Below the pieces are notes generated by a model. It ran no database searches, was not told the DNA's origin, and saw only the letters and a list, made by a program, of their open reading frames with translations. Below, piece after piece: positions 24,116-35,350 of a stretch of DNA of 64,000 nucleotides. Made by a program: the position numbers and the translations under genes. Origin of the DNA: Saururus chinensis (Eukaryota; Streptophyta; Magnoliopsida; Piperales; Saururaceae); NCBI GenBank assembly GCA_035235625.1, contig CP141146.1:27832501-27896500 (forward strand). The letters run 5' to 3'. The first letter of the stretch is position 1. Each line of letters begins with the position of its first letter.

Positions 24116-24450
24116 TAGGGGCAAAATTATAATTTAACTAATTATTAAGATTTTTCCCCATCAATTGATTGATTCATAATTAGGGCATACCCTAACCTCT
24201 TATAGGGAATTTTCCAAAATTTAACTCCAATCTCACTTGAACTGGAGCCTAAGTTGGGTAAATGAACCGTAACTTAAAATACAAGGGTAAGATAGTCATT
24301 TCATAGACTAAAGTTTCCTTGGGATGAAACTTGGTATAGACACACTACACACTCTAGGTCTAATGGTAATTTTTACAATTTTTTTGATATTTTTAGCCCA
24401 TCTCTCTCTTTAGTAGAACTGGGATAGGGTAATTAATAGACATGAGCTAG
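24116..24450. repeat. Family B, copy 2 (right part)
   Basis: Resumes directly after the hAT-like element with TAGGGGCAAAATTATAATT and repeats the ACTGGAGCCTAAGTTGGGTAA theme also seen near 21620 and 27510 (reverse). Confidence 0.5.
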
Positions 24451-25019
24451 TTGTCTTCTCCATTGGCCTAGAATGAAACAAAGCATATGGGTGCTATGTT
24501 CATGACCAGAGAATGGCCAGGGGCCCGAATGGGGGCTTCCAACCACTAGGGGCAGCCAAACCTTCATATTCATTGGAGACCACACTGGAGGTGCCCCGGT
24601 GATAGAGACAGACCTTAGAGCCCCTTTATCTTTGGATCAGCATGAGTGACCAGAGACATAAAAGAAGAAACCAATAGCATAGGTGACAATTTCTAGTGCC
24701 AGAAAAGAGCCAAGCGGCAGAACATGTGAGCAAAGCAGTAACTTTTCCCCTTAGTTTGTGCTGGTCCATTGCCATGTTGTATGCCTTTGGGTAAGGATTG
24801 CTCGTCGTGAGTTTCCTACCTCCTGCCAAAGAAGATGAATATGATGAAGATGACCTTTGAGTGACAATAGAAAAAATCCTAGGGTGAATGGGAGAATGTT
24901 GTCATAGCCGCAATGCTCTTCTTCTCCATCCTTCTATGGCTATCCAACTAATTGTTAGTGATGAGTACACCCCACTAGCAACCATGGCTAGTTCGTCTTA
25001 GCACGACTAGCAGGTAGTG
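24451..25019. other. Unassigned stretch, possible captured gene fragment
   Basis: Its texture is less repeat-like than its flanks. On the minus strand 24829-24626 an open frame of 67 codons starts MAGGRKLTTSNPYPKAYNMA, but I do not recognise it. A stop-free hydrophobic stretch also appears in a neighbouring frame. This could be a captured exon or chance. It is not repeated elsewhere in the window. Confidence 0.25.
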
Positions 25020-26600
25020 CCTGTATAGAAAGTAGACAGAAAGTGCTTCAAAATGCCACCAAGAACACACAAATCGAAGTTCAGAAGAGGAAGTTATGAC
25101 TGTTCAAAGTTGAACATGTCGTACAGGGCCCATTTACCCGATTAGACGTGTCTTTGGACCATTTAAGACTTTTTGTGGGCCCAATTATTTAGAGTGATGT
25201 TTATTATTAAAATATAACCCAAGTGGTCCACCTTGGCCCAAGTTTTGAGAAGATTAGGGTTTCTAATCTCCATAATTATGAAAAGGGCTTCCTACGGCTT
25301 AATCGGGGAAGCTTTTGGAAGCCGGCGACAAGGAAGCTCTTCTCCTGACGGCAGACAGATTCCATTGTTGTTTTTGTGGTTACTTCGTTTGGTTGGTTGC
25401 AGATTCTCTAGGCGACGACAAGAAGAAGTTTTTGTGTTTCTGCAACTCTAGTACGTAAGTGTTTCATTAGTGTGAGAGTAACCTTAGTTATTTATTTTCA
25501 GACGGATGACAGACTTGTACTTAGATGGATGAGCTATTATTGTTGAATTTTGAGAGGTGTAAATATCATATGATTTGATATCCGTATTTGTGAACCCCAG
25601 TTATCATGACCTCGATATTTAATCGAATAGTTTGTTTTGTATTTAAGAAAAAAACAATCTCATGACTTACCGTTTGTGCTATTTAAAAATGCTTTTAGAA
25701 AATCCGGGTTGTGACAGTTGGTATCGAAGCATTTATCTAACTACAAGTCTGAAGCTGTTTGAAAATTTATGATCTAGTTGAGGTGGATGGGTTTTGGGTA
25801 AGAAGCACCCCTATAGGTGCTCATGGCACAAGAGCCGAGGAGAAACCATTAGACACTTGTCGGATGGGACACATTGTGTCGATGGATAGCTCTAAGGTTC
25901 ATTGTGCTAGTGCTTAGTTAAATTTGCTTCTATGGCATCGCGAATACTCATGGTATGGGACATGAGTACTAGGGTCGACATAGGTGCATTTTTACGTGCA
26001 CACTCCGAGTTATGTTACATAGTGGTGATTCTTTTAACTTTAGTTTGCAACGGAAGCTGACGCTCGAGTGGGATCAATGTGAAACACTAGAAGGGGCGAT
26101 TTTGCCCTCCGGGGCCAAGCTTATTTATGACTTTAGAGAATTGCAGAGACACAATTCCTTTGTAGGGGGGAAGAATGTAATGTTCGGGAATTTTCTAAAT
26201 TCCCGAAGTTGACCACGGGAAATTAGGTTGTTGGACCCCTTGACCTTCTTATTAGAATAACTTATTCAATGTTTAGAATTGGTGGCTAAAACCTATATGG
26301 ATGAAATTAGATAAAAAGATCTTCGAAACACCACCAAGAATATGCAAATCGAAGTTCGGATGAGGGAGATATGATAGTTTGAAGTTGAACATATCATGGA
26401 GGGCCCGTTTACCTGAATTGGACGTGCGAATTGTCTGTTTAAGTCATTATACGGGCCCGATCAATTAGTATTTCAAAATTGTGTTTTTGGGGCCCAATTT
26501 GGTTACTGAATTGAGGAGATTTGGGCCCAACTCCTTAGGGGATTAGGAACACTAATCCTATGCATATAAAAATAAATAATTAGGGCTTTTGGGGGGAGCA
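25020..26600 (+). mobile_element. Short non-autonomous LTR element X2 (5' LTR, core, start of 3' LTR)
   Basis: Plus-strand partner of X1. The 5' LTR, truncated at its left, ends GTTGTGACA at 25716. The primer-binding site TTGGTATCGAAGC follows (25718-25730). The internal region is about 459 bp with no gag or pol. The polypurine tract AGGGGGGAAGAA (26164-26175) precedes the 3' LTR, which starts TGTAATGTTCGGG at 26176. The 3' LTR is interrupted near 26600 and resumes at 29370. The 5' LTR here lacks the family B insertion, which shows the compact LTR of about 0.85 kb. Confidence 0.75.
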
Positions 26601-27380
26601 GCGACGATAGAATTTTCCGGCAAGACTCCAGTGAAGCATTGGCGGCAATGGATCGACGACAACTCGGCCTTAGAGGATTTCGAATTGAGACTGGTGGAGA
26701 AGTTGTTAACTAATTTGAATGAAATTTAAATTCATCTCTTGCAAATACTGTTCACGTAATTTTGTGAACAGTAATTGATTTCCCGTCGCTGGAACAACCA
26801 TCTGAAAGGGGCCGCACTGGCCCTGGCCAAAGCGACCCTTGCTCCAGCAAGGCCTTGGTGGCGGTGGCTTTGGCTACGGTGGCCACTGTGCAGGCCGCCG
26901 GGTCATTTTTGTTTTTAAAAGAGATCTTTTAGCTTTGGTTGGCCACCAGGCGGCGGCGGAGTCTGGCCTAACGGGATCGCCGCCTGGTGGTGATCTGGTG
27001 CGGCTAGCCTCCTGCCCCTCCATGGACGCCAGTGGCTAAGCCTCTGGAGGGCCATGTCGGGAGAGAGTAAGAGGCCCCAGCCAGACGTCAAGCGGCAGTG
27101 GGGTGAGGCCTGATGGGGTCGCCACTAGGCGACGATCCTGTCGGTCCTGGCGGTCACCCCGCCGTGGTGGCCTGGGATCCACCGCTAGAGGGCCCTCACT
27201 GGATGTGGGGAAGATGACCCGCAATGCGGGTCATGTGCTCAGGTTCGGGTTGAGTGACCCGAACCATGTGGTTCAAGACCCGATCCTGGTTTAAAAAAAA
27301 GAAATAAGAGGGGAGTGAACCGGGTCCTGTTCAGGGAGCTAATTGGGTCATTTTTTTTTATAAAAATACTCAATGACCCC
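26601..27380. other. GC-rich insert, unassigned
   Basis: Locally GC-rich DNA (GGTGGCGGTGGCTTTGG, CGGCGGCGGAG), unlike the AT-rich LTR on either side. Open frames on both strands are Gly/Arg/Pro-rich and lack any recognisable signature. It lies between the LTR start and family B copy 3 and appears to have entered together with it. Confidence 0.35.
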
Positions 27381-29369
27381 AATAGGTGTGGGAGTATTCA
27401 TTCAGACCATGTTTCATCTCAGAGAAAAATCTCAGATACTATGAAATGACCCTTTTACCCTTGATAATTAAATTAACCCAAAATATTAACTTACCCGAGT
27501 TCGAGGCTCTGTTTCAGTGGCCTATGAGTGATCTTAAAAATTGGAAAAATTCTCAGTGAGAGTTTAATGAGTAAAATAAATCTAGGCCAAACTTCCTAGT
27601 GAGAAAAATCCGAGTGAGTGGTTAATTGACCCTTTTGCTCTTAAGGTTTATCGTAAACTGTTAAGTCAACCAGGGTCGGTTTAAGGGGTTCACGACCCCG
27701 TCACAGGCCAGGAAATTTACACAGAGTCCATTAAGTCTAGTACTACCCTTGAGTTCAATTTTGGACCCATTGGATATCAATAAGGCCTTAAACTAAATGA
27801 GAGAATTACCCATTTAAGTGGACCCGCCCACTTTCGTGTGAATGGAAGCGTGAGTCGGTTTGAGAGTGGAGCCTTGTGAGAGGTCAATAAATCAATAGAG
27901 GGGCAGTAAGATGACTAGAATGACCTAAGGGAGGGTATCATACCCTAGGTGATAAAATAACCCTAATGCCCTTAGGGGCAATATTTTCTGTTTTTGTTGA
28001 AACATATAACCTAGTTAATCAAGAGTTAGGGTACCCTATAAATGATTTCAAAAAGGAAGGGGCGTGACCAGTAAATGACACGAAGACCTTGTCAGGTCAT
28101 AGTGTCATTGGAAACAAGGGAAAAAACCTAATTTTTAGGGTTTAAGGCAGCGTATTAGACGTGTCTACAATCTTGTATATTAATCAACTAGAGTATTAAA
28201 TACATAACTCGTGCAATACGTTTGAGTTATTTACATTGTCGGGCTTAAATTCGCTGATCCCTAGCCCTGCAAATGAGTACAACGGCGTTCGTTTATTATT
28301 TACGCATTTGCGTGACTGCATATTATATATGTTGATTATTAAAATGCTTACATTTATTATTGTTGTATTAAGTTATATTAGTAACTTAAGGTTAATAAAG
28401 ACTAATCAAGAGATTTTTGTTGTCGTTGGATTCGGGGGAGAACACGTAATCAAGATAATGACTAAAATACCCTCTTTAGGGTTGGGACCAGTTAATGGAG
28501 TGAACGGGGCTCTAACATAGAATTTTACCTTATTTAATAAATCGAGGGTGGTTATGGGATGTTCTCTGAGTCATAGCTCAGTGGAAGAGCTATTTATTAG
28601 GCCGATTCATAAGGTGAAGAGGACCCAAATGGTTGAGCGGATACTTGGCTGGATGGAAATAATATAGTATATGTTTCAAATGTTTGGGGGAGTAAATGGT
28701 CATAAAGACCAGATGCTTAAATGGATACATTAGTAATGTCTTAGAAGACATTTTCCCCAGAGTTGGGGAATGGTGTAGATTGTGATACGCTTCTTCATCA
28801 CCACGACAGTTTGGGTATTGACTAGAAGGTCTGTACCGTAGGTCTTCCTAGGACCATATGGTGCGTGTGAAAAGTAGAGTTACATGAGCATCATGGAAGG
28901 CTTTTGTTTCTTGCCAATCTATGTCCATGAGCATAGTTGGGATCCTCTTCTCCAGATTCGTGGCAAGCTATTGAGAGCCCTGGGGATTTGAGTCAAGATG
29001 CCGTTAAGCAGTCTACTCCAAGGTTGGAGTCCTTTATCTGGAGATTTCTCAAGGGGCGAGTTATCTCTGAGTAAATACAGTTTTGATAGTATTAATTATT
29101 GAACAAGGGTTGTGAAATAATTAATAACATTGTTTGATATAACTTGTTAAATAGACAACTGGAACGGTTAAAGGACTTACTAAAATGTAGGCTGATTGAA
29201 AATACCTAAGCATTGCATGTGTGATGCTATGCTTCTTAGGATAGAGTAGTTTCTAAGCAGAACTACGTCTTGATCCGATCTTGTTGGAAACATTAGATAT
29301 GTTTTCTAATGAGTACGTAGGCAACTAACATCGGGTGATGTTGGCCCGATCCGAAAAACATTAATAATA
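27381..29369 (-). repeat. Family B, copy 3 (inverted)
   Basis: Reverse complement of the family B sequence at 6583-8003 and 19506-21440 (ATGACCTAAGGGAGGGTA, GTCTACAATCTTGTAT, CACGACAGTTTGGGTATTG). It interrupts the 3' LTR of X2, with the join at the same LTR position as in X1. Confidence 0.7.
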
Positions 29370-29788
29370 TATTTTGTCCTTTGGAAGCTCTTCTCCTGAA
29401 GGCGGAGAGATTCCATTGTTGTTGTTGTGGTTGCTTCGTTGGTTAGTTGTAGATTCTCTAGGCGACGACAAGTGAAACTAAGATAGGCGAGCACAAGAAG
29501 TTTTTGCATTTCTGCAACTCCGATACGTAAGTGTTTCATTAACGTGAAAGTCAACTTAGTTATTTATTTTCAGACGGATGACGGACTTGACTTAGATGGA
29601 TGAGCTGTTATTGTTGAATTTTGAGACGTGTAAATATCATATGATTTGATATCCGTATTTGTGAACCTCAGTTATCATGACCTGGATATTTAATTGAATG
29701 GTTTGTTTTGAATTTAAGAAAAAAAAAATTCTCGTGACTTACCGTTCGTGCTATTTAAAAATGATTTTAGAAAATCCAGGTTGTGACA
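29370..29788 (+). repeat. Remainder of X2 3' LTR
   Basis: Collinear with 25340-25716: GGAAGCTCTTCTCCTGA, then GCAACTC.GATACGTAAGTG, ending AGGTTGTGACA at 29788. It is followed at once by TGGTAGC, which partly resembles the initiator-Met primer site, and by a chromovirus gag start. Confidence 0.7.
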
Positions 29789-30203
29789 TGGTAGCTAAGG
29801 AAGACAATGGTGGGTACAACACAAGAGAGGGTCTCTTGCTTGGAGGAGCGGCTGCAAGCATCAATTGCTGCTTTGGAGGGTCTTGCGACAATCAACGATC
29901 GGCTGTCAACCGCGGAACAATGGGTGTCGGTGCTTGATGCTCGTCCATCTGTGGTGGATATCTCTTCTTCGGAACCCAGCCAGATTGCGGCTCTTCAACG
30001 AGAGCGAACCAGTCTGGCCAGAATTGTTGGCCCTTGATGTCATGAGGCTGGGACAAAGCCTACATCGGTTGGACATGTGGCCCAAGTTCATGCAACATCA
30101 GGTGGGACCGATTGGGCCTAAGCTAGGGTGGGTCACTCGACATCAGTCTGAGACGTACCCCAAAGCTTGGGTGCGTCCAATTTCGGCAGAAGGCGTGTAG
30201 GGT
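29789..30203 (+). pseudogene. Chromovirus 2 gag, N-terminal remnant
   Basis: The frame at 29807-30037 reads NTREGVSCLEERLQASIAAL and later SEPSQIAALQRERTSL, the coiled-coil-like start typical of Tekay/Del-type chromovirus gag. It runs to a TGA at 30035-30037. A one-base shift separates the first codons (from the ATG at 29788) from this frame. Downstream the gag is replaced by non-coding DNA and the family C insert, so the capsid core is missing. Confidence 0.6.
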
Positions 30204-30383
30204 AGAGGCCCATGACATGTGGTATGTCGAGGCCCATGACCTGCAACTAAACACTACTCCCGACACTTACGGATATGCTGAAGCGTCAAATTTCTTCTTC
30301 AAAAATACAAGCAGAAAACTACAGAACATAGCAGAAAAATTGCAGAAAATATCAAAAATATGCAAAAAATCGGGGATGTTACA
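30204..30383 (-). repeat. LTR-like fragment family C, copy 2
   Basis: Bounded by AGAGGCCCATGA on the left and GGGGATGTTACA on the right (minus strand TGTAACATCCCCGATTTTTT). It interrupts gag between its N-terminus and its zinc knuckle. The same insert sits at the same place in chromovirus 3. Confidence 0.55.
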
Positions 30384-33300
30384 GCAGCAATGGTGGACGA
30401 CCGGACAAAGACAAGAAGGTGGGTCAAAAGGTTAGAAAAACCAGCTGCTTTATCTGTCAAGGTCCTCACTAAGCTCATGACTGTCCCAAGGGAGAGAAGC
30501 TGACTGTGATGGTGGCAGATGATGATTCCTCATCCAATGGTGAGACCACACACATGAATCCCTTATAATTGGTAAACGCCATGCGCTAGAAAAAGGAGGA
30601 CAGGGAGGACTTGTTGTATGTTGAGACCACCCTAAACAATCAGCGGGTCAAGGCATTGGTCAATAGTGGGGAAACCCACAACTTCCTATCTAAGAAATTG
30701 GTGGACTCAAGCAAGTTCGTGGTGAAGAAGGCACTAGCAAAAATCAAAGCGGTGAACTCGGATGCAACCCTTATCAGCAGCATTGTCAACCATGTCGATG
30801 TGTGGATAGGGAAGTGGTCCGGAAAGCTTAACTTTACTGTAGTTTCCCTTGATGATTTTTAGGTGTTGCTCGGCATGGACTTCTTACGAAAGGCAAAGGT
30901 CTCCATCATTCCACATCTTGGAAGGCTGTTCATAGGCGATGAACAGACCCCTTCCTTCATTCCATGTAGGAAGGAGGAGAGGTCGGCGCAATTGCTGTCC
31001 ACAATGCAACTGACCAAAGGCTTGAGGAAAGGCCAGGAGATGTACTTGGTATCCATTATGAAGCCGGGAGAAGAGCCCGTAGGAAGAACAGACATTCCAA
31101 CACAAGTCAGCGACCTACTGGCTAAATTTGCGGATGTCATGCCACCCGAACTACCACAAGTTCTTCCACCAAGGAATACGGTGGATAATGAGATCAAACT
31201 CTTGCTGGGAAACTGTCCTCTCGCAAGAGCCCCTTATCGTATGGCTCCCCCATAATTGAAGGAACTTCGGACGTAGCTTGATGAGTTGCTGCAAGCGGGT
31301 TTCATCTGTCCCTCGAAAGCTCCCTTTATGCCCCGGTGCTATTCCAAAAAAAGCAAGATGGTTCGCTACAGTTATGTGTCGACTACTGGGCTCTCAACAA
31401 GATTACCGTAAAAAACAAGTACCCGGTGCCTTTGGTTGCTGATTTGTTCGATAGGCTGGCCAAAGCTTCATACTTTACAAAAGCTTGATCTTCGCTCAGG
31501 TTATTGGCAAGTGCAGATTGCGCAAGGGGATGAACCTAATACGGCTATGGTGACACAGTATGGTTTATGAATTCATAGTTATGCCTTTCGGCTTAACCAA
31601 TGCCCCTGCTACTTTTTGTACGCTGATGAATGATGTGTTTAGACCCTACCTCGACCACTTTGTGGTAGTATGTTTGGATGATATCGTTGTGTACAGTAGT
31701 CCTTAGATGAACACTTGGGACATTTAAGGATTGTGTTGGAACGGTTAAGGGAACATCATTTGTACTTAAAGTTGGAAAAGTGCAGCTTTGCCCAGGAAGA
31801 AATCTTCTTCCTTGGCCATCGTATGTGGCAGGGCATGGTGCGGATGAATATGAAGAAGATCAAGGCCATCTTGGAGTGGTCTGCTCCCACAAAAGTGCCC
31901 GAGTTGCGGTCCTTCCATGGACTAGCCAACTACTATCGGCGCTTCATCAAGAGCTACTCAAAGAAGGTGGCGGTGCTGACTGATCTCTTGAAGAAGGACC
32001 AACCTTGGCGATGGACGAACGACTGCCAAGAGGCAGTCGTGAGACAAAATGAGGCCATTGCATCGGAGCCTATTCTAAAATTGCTGGAGTTCGATGTACC
32101 ATTTGAGGTACAAACCGATGCCTCTGATCGTGCTTTTGGAGGTGTGCTCATTCGTGATGGTCATCCTGTGGCGTATGAGAGCCGAAAGTTGAATGAGGCA
32201 GAGCGGAGGTACTCTGTCCATGAGAAAGAGGTGACTACTATGGTGCATTGCTTGCGCACATGGAGACACTATATGCTAGGAGGTAAATTTATAGTCTGGA
32301 CTGACAATGTCGCCACAAGCTCTTTTTCCATGTAGAAGAATCTCACAGCGAAGCAAGCCTGACGGCAAGAATTCCTTATGGAGTTTGATTATGAGCTGCA
32401 ATACAAACCGGGCAAAGCCAACATAGTGGCCGATGCCCTCAGCCGCCGAATGGACCTGGAGGTGATGCTAGCTGCCTTAGTGCAAGTCTCGGGAGACTTG
32501 CTGGACCAAGTGGTGCAGGCGATGCAGAAATACCAAGTTTGCATGCGGCTGCTACAAGCAGTGAAGGACGGTGTGATTCGAAGATTTTGGACTGAGGATG
32601 GGGTGCTGTACGCCAAGGGAGGATGCTTCTTTATTCCAAATACAGACGGCTTGAGGTGAAAGTTGCTGCAAGAAGCTCATGATGCAACGTGGGCTGGACA
32701 TCTGGGAGAAGAGCACACATTTTCTCTCTTCAACCACAACTATTACTGGCTACATATGAGAGAAGACGTGGAGCAGTATGTACGCACTTGTTTGGTGTGT
32801 CAGTAGGACAAAGTTGAAAGGAAGAAAACAGACTGGAGAGGCCTTGGATAAGTCTATCTATGGACTTTACCACCGGGCTCCCAACGGTAAAAGGCTTTGG
32901 GTCGATCATGGTGGTCGTGGATAGATTCTTGAAGTACGGTACATTCATCGCAGCACCTAAAGTTTGCACGGCAAAAATTTCAGCAGAACTTTTCTTCAAG
33001 AACATCGTCAAACTTTGGGGACTTCCGGTGGATATGGTTAGTGATCGCGACACCCAGTTTATGGGCAGGTTTTGGATGCAACTCTTTGAGATGCTCGGCA
33101 CCAAGCTGAACTTCTCAACCAGCAGCCACCCGCAAACCGACGAACAAACTGAGAGTGTGAATGCCATCTTGGAAGAATACCTAAGGCATTATGTGACTGC
33201 CAATCATCAAAATTGGGTGGATCTCTTGGAGATAGCGCAGTTCTACTACAACCTACAAAAGAGCTCATCTATGGGAAAGAGTCCCTTCGAGTTGGCGACG

Positions 33301-33890
33301 GGCCAACAGCCACTTACTACAAACAATGTGGCTCTACAGCGTGCGGGAGAACGCTGCCTGGCAGCCTACATGCTGGCTAGGGCACAGACAGAACAAATGG
33401 AGGAAGCACAGGACTACCTCGAAAAAGCAATAAAGAGGATGAAAAGAAATGCAGATCGGCACCAACAAGCTTGTGAATTTCAGGTTGGGGAGTGGGTGAT
33501 GCTCAAACTCACTCCTCAAGTTTGGAAGAAGATGTCAAGGCGGGTGATTCATAGGGGACTTATTCAGCGATATGACGGACCCTTTTCCATCATACACAAG
33601 GTGGGAAAGCTTACTTACCAGCTTGCTTTGCCGGAGAGGTACAAACTACACCGGGTCTTTCATGTTAGCTTTTTGAAGCCTTATATAGAAGACTTAGATG
33701 ATCCCAGCCACAATGCAAAGCGGAGGGCACCTCCTACGGTGTTCAAGCAGTTTGAACGAGAAGTTGAGGCTATCCTAGACATGAAGGTTGAAGGTGCTAC
33801 CAAGAAGAACAGCTGAAAGGGGCACAACTCTTTGGCAATTCGAAGACCAGATCCAGTGGTTTCTCACATCAACAAGGGTGTCGATGGTTT
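30384..33890 (+). pseudogene. Chromovirus 2 gag-pol (zinc knuckle to chromodomain)
   Basis: Ty3-type polyprotein. The gag zinc knuckle SCFICQGPH..AHDC is at about 30440-30485. The protease site reads ALVNSGETHNFL (about 30650), with Asn in place of the catalytic Asp. RT has CLDDIVVYS near 31675. RNase H has TDAS at about 32116 and TDN near 32300. Integrase carries MDF (32860), SRD-type SDRDT (33044) and a TE in QTESVN. The longest open piece, 32860-33816, covers the integrase core and C-terminus and enters the chromodomain (EVEAILDMKVEG) before a stop. Stops at 30461, 30568, 31253 and 32335, and frameshifts near 31490-31700, rule out function. It is very similar to chromovirus 3 at 52853. Confidence 0.88.
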
Positions 33891-35350
33891 CAGCCAGGGT
33901 GGGCTTGTAAGCCCTGGTGCAGCCTGCCTAGGCTGACTTAGCCATGGAGCAGTCTAAGACGGGCGCTGCCTTGGGAAGGTGCGCACAAGCACGCTGCAGC
34001 AACACATGGAGCAGGCAAAGGTGGGCACCTCGTGCATGGGCGATGGCAGCAGCCTCACGCACACTCTGAAGTGAAGGCAGCAATTTACGGGCATGATGGG
34101 GCGTGGCCATGTCTCAGCATGCTGATTGGCACATGGGCAATGTGCCAAGGCTGGAGGTTACATAACCGACCAATACTATCCCCACTAAGACCTGAGTGCA
34201 TCATGGGGAGTGTCACGGCCGAGAAGCTTTGCCTAGCGTTCACCCTCATGATGGCCTGGCCGCGCCGTGCAACCAGCAGCCAATCTCTCCGACCTTCCCA
34301 CTCGTATGCACAAACGGAATAAGCAATCAGCAAACCCGTCTCTGGTGCAAAGGGGCTCTGCCCTTCACTATGTAAATAAGTCCGTCGATGTACAAGGGGC
34401 AGGGAGAGGGCAAGGCTGCTCAGCAGATCAGAGTTCTCTCTCTCTCAGAACTCTGGTTCTCTGCATCAAAAGCTGTCTGCCATGGCCACCCTTGCTCTCT
34501 CCCTTATATAGGGACTCAACCATAGGCCGGTCTTAGTGCTAGTAGAACATACAAACCCACCCATACAAGAAGTCTCACTCTGAACAACTCTCTCCCCCTT
34601 AGCCAACCGCCCTAGTCTATATCAGGAAACCACTGGAGTCCTTCTCCGACTAGGAGTCCAACGTCCTGCTGCCTTCAAAAGTACAAGCCGTCCAAGGAAT
34701 CTGCTACCTCCACTCCTACTCGAGATAGGAACCGGGTTGCTCTACATAGGTGAGTCCTAGCTGCCTTAGGAGTCCGCCCCTAAGTGCATGTGGTGCCCAG
34801 CTCGCCACTAAGAGTCCTACCCACGAAGGGACTCCAGATCAGCCTGCTCCGCAAGGCGAGTATCCGTCCGGAACCGCTCCAACACTGCTCCCAACATCCA
34901 TCCATGCCCAAGGGGCTGCCTAGGCTATTGTCGCCCAGGCTGACTTGGCTGTCCGCTGCCATGTCTAGGGGGTAGCCTCCCCCTTTCTCTATGAGACAAG
35001 CCAAGGGGCTAACAACGAGGAACATGGGTGTAGTGGCCGACACTTGTTAAAGTGGTTGCTGCACACTTTTGGGCATAACAGTTATATACGGTTATGGATG
35101 ATTACGTATGAACTAGTGGGCTAAGTCATGGGGGTCATGTTGTAACGGCTTGGTTACGGCCAGCGGGTATAAAAAGGGTGGGAAAATAATGTAAGCTCGT
35201 GCTGAAAATGTATAGAGCAAGTGGGTTTGGGTTTTAGCACTAAAATTCGAACCTAAGTGCTTGTACGACACGAAGTGCTAACCAGAGGACATTTCAGGTG
35301 TTGGAAATCTAGTGAACTCCGAGCCCCATGACACTAGCTGTGGTTGAACT
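33891..35350. repeat. Composite 3' LTR region of chromovirus 2
   Basis: Starts after a GGGTGGGCTTGTAAGCC stretch. It is made of at least three parts: LTR-like DNA at 33900-34560, an inverted fragment matching the chromovirus 1 LTR at about 34640-34990, and a different promoter-containing segment at 35040-35350. The last segment recurs at 56080-56430 after chromovirus 3. The short open frames here are unsupported. Confidence 0.55.
35168..35175 (+). promoter_or_regulatory. TATA box, chromovirus 2 LTR
   Basis: TATAAAAAGGGTGGG in the last LTR segment. The matching copy at 56253 reads TATAAAAGGGTGGG. Confidence 0.45.

Noticed and set aside
28236..28520. 94-codon frame in family B
   Set aside because: Not conserved in the other two family B copies; stops and indels interrupt it there.
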